Assembly: GCA_021731165.1 (NCBI GenBank)
Contig: JAKFXY010000020.1
Coordinates: 4,992-48,798, forward strand
DNA from: Acidobacteriota bacterium
GTDB taxonomy: Bacteria; Acidobacteriota; Vicinamibacteria; Vicinamibacterales; UBA2999
Direction: 5' to 3'
Length of the DNA stretch: 43,807 nucleotides
Each line of letters opens with the position of its first letter. Position 1 is the stretch's first letter. The position numbers and the translations under genes were made by a program. Below the pieces are notes generated by a model. It was not told where the DNA came from and did no database searches. It was given only the letters and a program-made list of their open reading frames with translations. Positions 19,029 to 27,646 of the stretch are shown here, one piece after another.

Positions 19029-19086
19029 GTAGTTGGTAGATGGTCGTCAATCCTGACTACCAACTACGAACGACCAACCACCAACC
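19029..19086. repeat. Inverted repeat in the divergent intergenic region
   Basis: GTAGTTGGTAG (19029-19039) and exact reverse complement CTACCAACTAC (19057-19067), followed by gaacgaccaaccaccaacc. Confidence 0.85.
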
Positions 19087-19087
19087 G

Positions 19088-19819
19088 ATGCCCGACGGCC
19101 ACTGGCGCACCCTCCGTGTCGCCACCTACAACGTCCACCGCTGCCGCGGCCTCGACGGCCGCACGAACCCCGAGCGCATCGCGGAGGTCATCCGCGCGAT
19201 CGAGCCGGACGTCATCGCGCTTCAGGAGGTCCTCGGGGCAGGACCGAACTCCGGAGGCCATGCCGAGGAACTGGGCGCGCTGCTCGGCATGGGCTGCGTC
19301 ATGGCCGCGACCCGCCATCTTCGCGGGCACACGTTCGGCAACGTCGTCCTCAGCCGGCTGCCCATCCGCCATCATTCCCAGTACGACCTGTCGTGGAAGA
19401 CCTGCGAGCCCCGCTGCGCGCAACGGGTGGATGTCGCCGTCGGCGAGGACACGCTGCACCTGTACAACGTGCACCTCGGCACGGCGTTCCTGGAGCGTCG
19501 CCACCAGGCCGGACGCCTGAGCACGATTCTTCATGACCGGCGGGTCGGACAGCCGAAGGTGGTGCTCGGCGACTTCAATGAATGGATGAAGGGACTTGCC
19601 ACGTCGATGCTGAGTGAGCGGCTCCAGAGCATCGACCTGAGGAAACACCTGAGCCGCCGGCGCACGTATCCGGGTGTGTTCCCGGTGTTGCACCTGGATC
19701 ACATCTACTACGACGGACGGATGGAGGTCGTGAAGCTCGAGCTGCCGCGGACGCGGCTATCCCTGATGGCGTCGGATCATCTGCCGCTGGTGGCAGAGCT
19801 GAGAGTCCAGTTTACCTAG
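19088..19819 (+). CDS. Endonuclease/exonuclease/phosphatase family protein
   Basis: LRVATYNVHRCRGLDGRTNPERIAEVIRAIEPDVIALQEV, VLGDFNEW, LDHIYYDGRMEV, SDHLPLVAEL. Confidence 0.92.
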   Translation: MPDGHWRTLRVATYNVHRCRGLDGRTNPERIAEVIRAIEPDVIALQEVLGAGPNSGGHAEELGALLGMGCVMAATRHLRGHTFGNVVLSRLPIRHHSQYDLSWKTCEPRCAQRVDVAVGEDTLHLYNVHLGTAFLERRHQAGRLSTILHDRRVGQPKVVLGDFNEWMKGLATSMLSERLQSIDLRKHLSRRRTYPGVFPVLHLDHIYYDGRMEVVKLELPRTRLSLMASDHLPLVAELRVQFT

Positions 19820-20040
19820 CCTTCTTCTTCGTACTCTTCTTCTTCGAGCGACAGGAAGCGGGTCGGCGGGCGAAGCGCCTCCCGGTAGTCGTACACCGGC
19901 AGGTCGCGCACGTGAAGCGCCATCACGCATCCGGGTCCCTTTTCGTCAACCATGACAGTGACTGGACTCCCCTCGACGCCTTCGCGGAACGCCAGACGGC
20001 AGCCACAAGCGAGGCGCGCGTGCGTGAATCCCTTCAACAT
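19816..20040 (-). CDS. Small hypothetical protein (74 aa, acidic tail)
   Basis: MLKGFTHARLACGCRLAFREGVEGSPVTVMVDEKGPGCVMALHVRDLPVYDYREALRPPTRFLSLEEEEYEEEG; co-oriented with the upstream tlpA-like gene. Confidence 0.55.
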   Translation of the reverse strand: MLKGFTHARLACGCRLAFREGVEGSPVTVMVDEKGPGCVMALHVRDLPVYDYREALRPPTRFLSLEEEEYEEEG

Positions 20041-20052
20041 ACGCGGATCATA

Positions 20053-20739
20053 CTACAACCCTTCTCCGGTGACCTTCGGCTGATCCAGCAGGGCGATGAT
20101 CTCCTTCTCGAATTGCTCGCGAGTCCCGATCCCGGAGTGCTTCTTCGCGATCCGGGCGTCTCGGCCGATGATGACCGATACCGGGATGCCCCACAGCGGA
20201 CCGAACGCGTCCTGCACATCCTCGCGCCCATTGCCGACGAGCACCGGGTAGTTGATCTTGTACTGGGCAGCATAGGGCCTCAGCTTTTCGACCGGGTCGT
20301 CTACCGAGAAACCCAGAACCACCAGGTCGTCGGCGTACTTCGTTTGAAGCTCGACCAGAGCGGGAATCTCCGCCCGGCACGGCCCGCACCACGTGGCCCA
20401 GAAGTTCAAGAGGATGATCTTTCCCTTGAAGGACGCCAGCTTCACACTCACGCCGTTCATGTCCTTGAGCGTGAAGTTGAGCGGCGCCTCCTTCCCGGTG
20501 ACGGCCGCGTCGTTGGGATCGCTTGTCGCGATGGCCAGCCCATCCGCCGGCGGCGGCGGCGCGTCCTCCTCCACGCCCGAACCGGGGGAGAGCATCATGA
20601 GCAGGATGATGGCCACGGCCACGATGCCCATCGCGGCAAAAGCGCCGGCGCGGCTCATTCGCCGTTCTGGGAGGGGCTCGGGCGGCTCCGGCGAATCACC
20701 CCGGCTGCCATTCGCGAATCCACGATCGCTATTCGCCAT
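20053..20739 (-). CDS. TlpA-like membrane-anchored thioredoxin family protein
   Basis: FKGKIILLNFWATWCGPCRAEIPALVELQTKY; N-terminal TM; alternative ATG at 20658 (MSRAGAFAAMGIVAV). Confidence 0.9.
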   Translation of the reverse strand: MANSDRGFANGSRGDSPEPPEPLPERRMSRAGAFAAMGIVAVAIILLMMLSPGSGVEEDAPPPPADGLAIATSDPNDAAVTGKEAPLNFTLKDMNGVSVKLASFKGKIILLNFWATWCGPCRAEIPALVELQTKYADDLVVLGFSVDDPVEKLRPYAAQYKINYPVLVGNGREDVQDAFGPLWGIPVSVIIGRDARIAKKHSGIGTREQFEKEIIALLDQPKVTGEGL

Positions 20740-20743
20740 TGCT

Positions 20744-21595
20744 CTAATGCGCCTCCTGCCGTACGTAGCTGGCTACATTGGCGAGGTCCCCGCCGGTCGC
20801 CGAGGATACCATCACGTAGGTGTTCGACCCGCGCGACCAAATACGAGCGCGATGACCGAGCGATGTAACGTCGGCATCGGCTCGGGCCACACCTTCAAGG
20901 ATGAAGAGCGAGACATCCTGGCCGTGCGCTCGGTACATCACGTGGGGAATTCGGCCGTCGGCATAGAGGCACCTTCGCGCGCCAACCAATCCTAACCCTA
21001 CGGGCCCCGAAGAGGGCGGCACGTGGAGATCCCAGCCGTAGCGCGCCCGCAGCATGGCTTCAACCTGCCCGGCATCGGCCGTGGCGCCCTGTGGCGGGAA
21101 ACCGCGGAAGCACTTCATGTGATCCGCGGTGAGCTGTGCCGCAAGCAGGGTATCGGAATGTTGTGTGGCGACCGCCACCATCGCGGCAGCGGTGAGGGCG
21201 ACAAACAGCACGGCCAGCCCGACGGGCGCGAAACGAGAGATCCAACCGGTGGCGTGCACGAGCGCCAGCCGGTGCTCGCGCGCCAGCGCCTCGCACCGGG
21301 TCCGTAGTCCAGGCGGCAGGGTGGTCTCGCTGTCGGAGGAACGCAGCCGCTGGGCGCAGCCACGCAGCACGGTGCGTCCGGCCTGGCCATCCGCGGCCGC
21401 GCCACGGCACGGCGGACAGGCCGCCAGGTGATCGTCAACGTGCCCGCGCTCATCCGGCGGCAGGTTACCGTCGACGTATTGCGTTATCCGCTCGGCGACT
21501 CGCCGACAGTCCTCTATCGCCACGGTAGACCTCTGCCCTCTGACGTTGGACCCCTGCCTGACTCGGAACGGTTCATCGTCGCCCTCCTGCCTCAA
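20744..21595 (-). CDS. ZAS-type anti-sigma factor with TM and extracytoplasmic domain
   Basis: DCRRVAERITQYVDGNLPPDERGHVDDHLAACPPC (Hx3Cx2C) then TM FAPVGLAVLFVALTAAAMVAVA and C-terminal domain; GTG start at 21533 (VAIEDCRRV) avoids overlap with the sigma gene. Confidence 0.85.
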   Translation of the reverse strand: MRQEGDDEPFRVRQGSNVRGQRSTVAIEDCRRVAERITQYVDGNLPPDERGHVDDHLAACPPCRGAAADGQAGRTVLRGCAQRLRSSDSETTLPPGLRTRCEALAREHRLALVHATGWISRFAPVGLAVLFVALTAAAMVAVATQHSDTLLAAQLTADHMKCFRGFPPQGATADAGQVEAMLRARYGWDLHVPPSSGPVGLGLVGARRCLYADGRIPHVMYRAHGQDVSLFILEGVARADADVTSLGHRARIWSRGSNTYVMVSSATGGDLANVASYVRQEAH

Positions 21596-22187
21596 CGGTG
21601 GCCCGAGCCATGCCGCGTCCTTCGCGCAGCCGCTCGAACAGGAGACGGCGGCCGCGCGAAATCCTCGACATCACCGTGCCAAGCGGCACGCCGAGCACTT
21701 CGGCGATCTCTCCGTAGGAGAACTCTTCAACGTCGCGCATCCAGACCGCCTCGCGGAACGCCTCGGGCAGCGCGTCCAGCGCAGCCTGCAGATCGACGTC
21801 GAGCGACTGTCGCAGCAGGATGCGCTCGGGCGTATCGAGTGCGGCGGGGCCGTCCGGCCGCGTGGCGGCCTGCTCCACACGGTCGCTGTCCACTTCCACC
21901 GTGTCCCGCGCGCGCCCCCGGCGTCGATTCCGCCACGTGTTGTGCAGAATGGCGTAGAGCCAGGCTCGCAGGTTGGTGCCCCGCTCGAAACGATTGGCAA
22001 AGCGGAGCGCCTTCACCACCGTATCCTGGACCAGGTCCTCCGCGTCCGCGCGGTTGCGCGTCAGTCGGAGCGACGTGGCGTATAGCGGTTCCAGAAAGCC
22101 GAGCACCTCCGACGCGAAAGCGTCCGCGCGAATCGGATCGGATGGCGGTCGGCGTCCAAGCATCAAGCGCTCGGGTCCTTGGGGCAT
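21573..22187 (-). CDS. ECF RNA polymerase sigma factor, SigR-like
   Basis: VLGFLEPLYATSLRLTRNRADAEDLVQDTVVKALRF..FERGTNLRAWLYAILHNTWRNRRR; sigma4 FSYGEIAEVLGVPLGTVMSRISRGRRLL; ATG 22163 is a likely alternative start. Confidence 0.93.
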   Translation of the reverse strand: MPQGPERLMLGRRPPSDPIRADAFASEVLGFLEPLYATSLRLTRNRADAEDLVQDTVVKALRFANRFERGTNLRAWLYAILHNTWRNRRRGRARDTVEVDSDRVEQAATRPDGPAALDTPERILLRQSLDVDLQAALDALPEAFREAVWMRDVEEFSYGEIAEVLGVPLGTVMSRISRGRRLLFERLREGRGMARATVEAGGRR

Positions 22188-22213
22188 AACCCCCGCGGCG
22201 ACCCGTTTATTCC
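22188..22213 (-). promoter_or_regulatory. Candidate ECF (SigR-type) promoter GGAAT-N18-GTT
   Basis: Minus strand: GGAAT (22213-22209), 18 nt, GTT (22190-22188), immediately upstream of the ECF sigma gene. Confidence 0.55.
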
Positions 22214-22470
22214 GTCCTCAAGTCTACGGCGGATGACGGCCCGCACGGACTCGTTGCCGCGGTTTCCGTCAATTCTGGCGCGACGCGAGGCGAGCCCATC
22301 GGTACGTCCTTTGCTGCCCCGCAACCGCGGCGGCTCATTGCGAGCGTTGAACGGCCGGCAGTATGATCGGCCTCCCATGGGCGCGGTGAATACCGCGGCC
22401 GGAATGACCGTCAGACCAGAGTGCCGGTGGTAATAAAACCCCTCGGCCCGTCTGCTAGGAGTAGAACGAC

Positions 22471-25400
22471 ATGAGCGACTGCACACGGCGCGGGACATGG
22501 CTCCCACTCGCTGTCGCCGCGCTGGCGGCCGCCATCGCGTCCGCACCGCTGCCGGCCTCGGCACAAACGCCCTATGTTCCCTACTTCGGGAAGAACCAGA
22601 TCCGCTACGACAACTTCCGGTGGCAGATCTACACCACGGATCATTTCGAGATCTACTACTACCCCGAGACCGAACAGCACCTGGAGCGCGTGGCCAGCTA
22701 TGCCGAGAGTGCCTACCAGCACATCAGCTCGGAGTTGCGTCACGATCTGGCCTTCAAGGTCCCGCTCATCGTCTTCAAGACGAGCAGCGAGTTCCAGACG
22801 CAGAACGTCATCCCGGGCGCGGCACAGGAGGGTGTCGGCGCCTTCGCCGAGCCGACTCGCCAGCGTATCGTGCTGCCGATTGACGATCCGCCCGATCTCC
22901 TCTACCGCCTGATCGTCCACGAGCTCACGCACCAGTTCGAGTTCGACATCATCCCGACCTCCCTCATCCGCCGCAGCGTGCCGCTGTGGGTCAACGAAGG
23001 GCTGTCCGACTACATGACGGGCATCTGGCAGCCGCTCGACCTGGCGTCGATCCGCGACGCCGCCGTGGCCGACATCATCCCGAAGATGAGCCGGATGGAC
23101 GAATACGGCAATTTCACGAACGTCCGCATGGTCTACAACCTGGGCCACGCGGTGTTCGAGTTCATCGAGTCACGCTGGGGCAAGGAAGGACTGCGGCAGT
23201 ATCTGTTCGCGCTGCGCAAGGCGGTGATCGGCGGTGGCGAGGACGCCTACATGGAGGCGCTGCGCCTCACGCCAGAGGAGTTCGACCAGCAGTTCGAGAA
23301 GTATCTGAAGGACCGCTTCAAGCCGTTCCGCGACAAGGAGCGGCCGTCGGACTACGGGCGCAACCTCGCACCGGACCCCGAGAAGTCGGCGTTCACGGCG
23401 GCGGTGTCGGTCGAACCGTCGCCGTCCGGAGATCTCATGGCCGTGGCCACCTTCAATCGGAAGGACCGCGAGCTCGACTTCGTGCTCGCCTCGGCCAAGG
23501 ACGGCTCGGTCATCCGCAACCTGACCAACGGCTTCGATCAGGACAAGGGCTTCGAGTTCATCGTGCAGCCTGGCGGCCGCTTCAATACGGTGCCCTGGAT
23601 GTCCTGGTCGCCGACCGGAGACCGCCTCGCCTACTTCGTGCGCACGGAGAAGTCGCGCACGCTCATCATGCAGAACGTCCTCAACCGCGATATCGAACAA
23701 CGGATTGTGATGCGGTCCGTGGACGATCCCGAGTCGCCGGACATCTCACCCGACGGACGCCAGGTGGCGTTCGCAGCGCTGCGGAGCGGCGTCGGCGACA
23801 TCTTCACTGTCAATCTCCAGAGCGGAGAGGTGACGAACCTGACGAAGGACAACTTCGGCGACTCGGGCCCGACCTGGTCGCCCGACGGCCGATCCATCGT
23901 CTACATCGCGCGCGTCAGCGGCAACGAGAAGCTGTTCCGCATCGACGTGGCCAGCGGCGTCAAGACGCAGCTCACCTTCGGCACGCACGACGACAGCGCC
24001 GCGCAGTTCATCGACGCCGACACGCTCGTGTTCTCGTCAACCGCCACCGACCCGAGCAAGTCGATCGAACCCGATGTCGCACGCAACGGCAACATCTACA
24101 ACATCTGGACGCTCGGCCTGAAGAACGGTGAGCTGCGCCAGTACACGGATGTCGCGGTGAGCAACGTGTCTCCGGTGCTGCTCCGCGAGGGCGGCAGTTC
24201 CTCGCGCATCGCGTTCGTCAGCACGTACAAGGGCGAGTACGAACTGCACACCCTCGACCGGAAGGAGGCCATCGTCACGGCGGCGTCGGCCGACTTCGGC
24301 GCGCCGGGCCCCATCATCGACTTCCAGGCTCCGCTCGCACACATGCTGCTGCCCGACAAGAAACGGAAGAAGGGATCGTTCGAGAAGATGTTCCTCGACG
24401 GACGCCCACCGGTGAACGTCGGCGTCACGAGCGGCGGCGACGTCTTTGGCGGTACCGCGGTCGCATTCAGCGACGTGCTGGGCGACAAGCAATTCAACCT
24501 GTACGCCGCGTCGATTTCGCAGTACCGCACTCTGGCGCTCTCGTACTCGAACATCGCGCGCCGCTTCAACTACATGTTCCAGGGCTTCTCGCAGACGTCG
24601 TTCTTCTACGGCAACCTCGAGAACGTCTTCTACGACCCGATTTACAGCGGCCAGATCGACAGGGACTTCGCGCTGGCGACACGCACCATCCGGGGTGGAA
24701 GCGCGTTCGGCATCTGGCCGTTCAACCGGTACCGGCGAATCGAGGTGTCTGGCGGTGTCATGCAGTACCGCGAGTCATTCAACGATCCGAGTCTCCAGCA
24801 GTACTCACAGGGGTACCAGCAGGAGCAGTTCGGCCGCCAGCTCTTCCAGTCTGGCACCTACGTGCCGTTGGGCGTCTCGCTCGTGCAGGAGACCACGGTG
24901 TTCCGCGAGTTCGGACCGCTCGCCGGCAACACGATGCGGCTTGCCTACGAGGTGTCGCCGAAGATCGGCAACACGCTCTCACGGCAGACAACCGACGTCG
25001 ATGCCAGGTACTACCTCCGTCTCGGCGGGTCAGGCCTGCTCGCGCTGCGGGCGAAGGGCTTCAAGAGCTGGGGCAGCTCCCCCGACTTCATGTACTTCGG
25101 GGGCAACTCGGAGCTGCGGGGGTACGACTACTTGTCCCTCATCGGATCGAAGGCCGGGTTCCTGAACGCCGAGCTGCGCTTTCCGCTCATCGAAGCCATG
25201 CTGACCCCGGTCGGGGTGCTTGGCGGAATTCGAGGCGTGCTGTTCGCCAACATGGGCGGAGGGAGCTTCGAGGGCCAGAAGGGTGCCGAGGGCGGGAACT
25301 ATAAGTGGTTCTCCACCTCGGCGGTTCGGTACACACCCGTCGACAGCTACACCACCGATGCGCTGGGGAACCAGATCGCGGTTCCGGGTACGCCGGTCAC

Positions 25401-25605
25401 TGTGTCGGGCCTTCGCCTCGTGGACGCCCGCGCCTCGTACGGCGTGGGGCTCGAGACCTTTGCGCTCGGCTTCCCCATCCATTTTGACTGGTCGTGGAAG
25501 ACGCTCCTGAACAAGGATTGGGAGGATGCGCTGTTCGCCGCCTACGGCGGAAGCAAAGAGTTCCGGAAACCGAAGTTCGCCGTCTGGATCGGCTACGACT
25601 TCTGA
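22471..25605 (+). CDS. Multidomain exported protein: peptidase MA-like metalloprotease + PD40 propeller + outer-membrane beta-barrel
   Basis: Signal peptide; LIVHELTHQFEFD (HExxH) and WVNEGLSDYMTG; PD40 motifs SPDGRQVAFAAL, SPDGRSIVYIAR; Bac_surface_Ag-like C-terminus ending in aromatic F (AVWIGYDF). Confidence 0.85.
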   Translation: MSDCTRRGTWLPLAVAALAAAIASAPLPASAQTPYVPYFGKNQIRYDNFRWQIYTTDHFEIYYYPETEQHLERVASYAESAYQHISSELRHDLAFKVPLIVFKTSSEFQTQNVIPGAAQEGVGAFAEPTRQRIVLPIDDPPDLLYRLIVHELTHQFEFDIIPTSLIRRSVPLWVNEGLSDYMTGIWQPLDLASIRDAAVADIIPKMSRMDEYGNFTNVRMVYNLGHAVFEFIESRWGKEGLRQYLFALRKAVIGGGEDAYMEALRLTPEEFDQQFEKYLKDRFKPFRDKERPSDYGRNLAPDPEKSAFTAAVSVEPSPSGDLMAVATFNRKDRELDFVLASAKDGSVIRNLTNGFDQDKGFEFIVQPGGRFNTVPWMSWSPTGDRLAYFVRTEKSRTLIMQNVLNRDIEQRIVMRSVDDPESPDISPDGRQVAFAALRSGVGDIFTVNLQSGEVTNLTKDNFGDSGPTWSPDGRSIVYIARVSGNEKLFRIDVASGVKTQLTFGTHDDSAAQFIDADTLVFSSTATDPSKSIEPDVARNGNIYNIWTLGLKNGELRQYTDVAVSNVSPVLLREGGSSSRIAFVSTYKGEYELHTLDRKEAIVTAASADFGAPGPIIDFQAPLAHMLLPDKKRKKGSFEKMFLDGRPPVNVGVTSGGDVFGGTAVAFSDVLGDKQFNLYAASISQYRTLALSYSNIARRFNYMFQGFSQTSFFYGNLENVFYDPIYSGQIDRDFALATRTIRGGSAFGIWPFNRYRRIEVSGGVMQYRESFNDPSLQQYSQGYQQEQFGRQLFQSGTYVPLGVSLVQETTVFREFGPLAGNTMRLAYEVSPKIGNTLSRQTTDVDARYYLRLGGSGLLALRAKGFKSWGSSPDFMYFGGNSELRGYDYLSLIGSKAGFLNAELRFPLIEAMLTPVGVLGGIRGVLFANMGGGSFEGQKGAEGGNYKWFSTSAVRYTPVDSYTTDALGNQIAVPGTPVTVSGLRLVDARASYGVGLETFALGFPIHFDWSWKTLLNKDWEDALFAAYGGSKEFRKPKFAVWIGYDF

Positions 25606-25609
25606 TCGT

Positions 25610-27139
25610 CTAGCTCTTCTGCAGCCGCAGTTCGCTCCGGGCCAGATCCATCGTCACCCGGTAGCCGCTCAGAAACTTGTGGCCGATGATCCCGCCGAGC
25701 TGGAAGCCGAGCAGCGCGCTTGGCGCCCGGAGGTTCAGGACGACGAGCGGAAAATTACGGTACTCGATTCGATCGAAATCCAGGCTCTGACCCGCGAGAA
25801 GGAACGCATCGCGATCCCATCCCGACGTGCCGTACACCTTGAGCGGGATGCGCCGATACGCCGCCACCTCGGCTGAGGGCGCCGTGAGCTGGTCCGCCAG
25901 ATCAGTGCTGATTGAAATGACCTCGCCACCGGTATCGACGACGAAATAGGCCGGCTTGGTGGAGTTGACCAGCCCGCGCACCATCGCGAGGCGATGAACA
26001 CGCATTGGCAGACGGAAGTCCGCGCCGACGTCCGGCATGTCATGGCCGATCGTCAGGAGACGCTGCTTGTAGTCGATCGCCATCGACATCCCGAGGGAGA
26101 GCGGCGAGAAGCTCTCCCCCTCCCGCTTGGGGATTCCGCGCAGCGCCGGGTTCTTGATGAGCACGGGCAGGTTGCGCACCTGGAGCGTCCCGATGTCGAG
26201 CGAGTTGACTCGCGCCAACTGGAGCCCACGTAGACCGACTTCACCAACGCCGGCGCTGAGAGTGTAGGTGATCGGCTGCACACCCTGTCTTTGGGCGGTC
26301 TCGCGCGAGACAACCGTTTCCTCGGAGCCGGTGTCGAGCACGAAATCCTGCCTGCTGCCGCCGTTGACACGAGCCTCGACGACGATCTTGTCCTTGACCA
26401 GCCGGAACGGCACCGTGTGCAGCGAGCGAAGATCCTCGGGATCGACGTCTACTGGAATCTTTCCCTGGAAGGCTTCGAGAAAACGTACCTGGGCGCGCGA
26501 CCAGGCGGCTTTGTCGCTCCGGTCCTTGTTCGGCAGCAGGTTGATGAAGTTCGTATAGGCGTTGGCGGCTTCGTCGAAGCGGCCGAGCCGCTCGTAGATG
26601 TCTCCAATCGTGGCGTGAATCTCGCCATCTCTGGGCGCCGCCGCGACGGCCGTCAGCGCCTCGTTCAGCGCCTGGTCGAGCTGGCTGCGCGTGGCGTGGG
26701 AACGCGCCACGCCGAAGCGCGCGCGCGACGAACCGGGGTTCCGGGCCAGCACGTCGCGGTAGATGGCGTCTGCCTCGTCGAAGAGACCCGACGACCACAG
26801 CGAATCACCGTAAAGGGTGATCGCTTCCGAATCCGCGGGGGCATCCTTCCTGAGGGTCTCGGCTTCCAGTCGCGCCGTGTCGAACCGGGCGAGCCTCAGC
26901 GCGGTCTTGACCTTCCCCTTCCGCGCGCGAAGAGCGAGCGCCCGGTCCTCGGCGTGCGTGGCCTTGTCGAACGCCTGGAACGCCTCGGGATAGCGGGTTT
27001 CCTCGGAGAACAGATTGCCAAGTTGGAGTTGGACCTCCGCATCGCCGGAGGTAATCGCGTCCGAGGCACGCAGCACCAGCGTGCATGCTGCCGCAATCGC
27101 GGCGGTGAACACGGCGAACCGGAGCGTGCTACGCGTCAT
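25610..27139 (-). CDS. TPR protein with two retropepsin-like aspartyl protease domains
   Basis: Signal-like N-terminus MTRSTLRFAVFTAAIAAACTLVL; TPR repeats; VNGGSRQDFVLDTGSEETVVS and KPAYFVVDTGGEVISIS; the ORF-track extension to 28357 overlaps other genes and is spurious. Confidence 0.85.
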   Translation of the reverse strand: MTRSTLRFAVFTAAIAAACTLVLRASDAITSGDAEVQLQLGNLFSEETRYPEAFQAFDKATHAEDRALALRARKGKVKTALRLARFDTARLEAETLRKDAPADSEAITLYGDSLWSSGLFDEADAIYRDVLARNPGSSRARFGVARSHATRSQLDQALNEALTAVAAAPRDGEIHATIGDIYERLGRFDEAANAYTNFINLLPNKDRSDKAAWSRAQVRFLEAFQGKIPVDVDPEDLRSLHTVPFRLVKDKIVVEARVNGGSRQDFVLDTGSEETVVSRETAQRQGVQPITYTLSAGVGEVGLRGLQLARVNSLDIGTLQVRNLPVLIKNPALRGIPKREGESFSPLSLGMSMAIDYKQRLLTIGHDMPDVGADFRLPMRVHRLAMVRGLVNSTKPAYFVVDTGGEVISISTDLADQLTAPSAEVAAYRRIPLKVYGTSGWDRDAFLLAGQSLDFDRIEYRNFPLVVLNLRAPSALLGFQLGGIIGHKFLSGYRVTMDLARSELRLQKS

Positions 27140-27191
27140 GCAACCCAACCTTTCTGGGCCTCGACTTTTTCGACTCGAATCGCGAAGGATG

Positions 27192-27455
27192 CTACGTCTT
27201 CTGGTAGAACCGCGCGTTGGCCCCGATGAAATGCTCCCACTTCTCCGGAGTTTCGTCCAGCGCGAAGATCGCTTCAACCGGGCACGCGGGCACGCACGCG
27301 CCGCAGTCGATGCACTCGTCCGGGTGAATATAGAGCATTTCCGCTGCGTCGAACCCCGCTTCGTCCTTGCGCGGGTGAATGCAATCCACGGGGCAGACGT
27401 CCACGCACGCACTGTCCTTCGTCCCGACACAGGGTTCGCAGATGATATACGCCAC
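27192..27455 (-). CDS. 7Fe-type ferredoxin family protein
   Basis: CEPCVGTKDSACVDVCPVDCIH and CIDCGACVPACPVEAIF; GTG start at 27455 with upstream GGAG. Confidence 0.92.
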   Translation of the reverse strand: MAYIICEPCVGTKDSACVDVCPVDCIHPRKDEAGFDAAEMLYIHPDECIDCGACVPACPVEAIFALDETPEKWEHFIGANARFYQKT

Positions 27456-27646
27456 GCGACACTCCAAACCGGCAAGGTCCCCGCTTCCGCCGCCTCGGCG
27501 GGCTGACCCGATCCCCGCCGTCGCTCGGCTGAGCGCCAGCCCCGAAGTATACCCGGAGAGAGCGTCTGCGCCTCGCGCCCGAGGCTGCGACCGGGTACGA
27601 AAGCCACGGGCGGGCGGAACCGTGCCGGTATAATCGCCGCGCTCGA

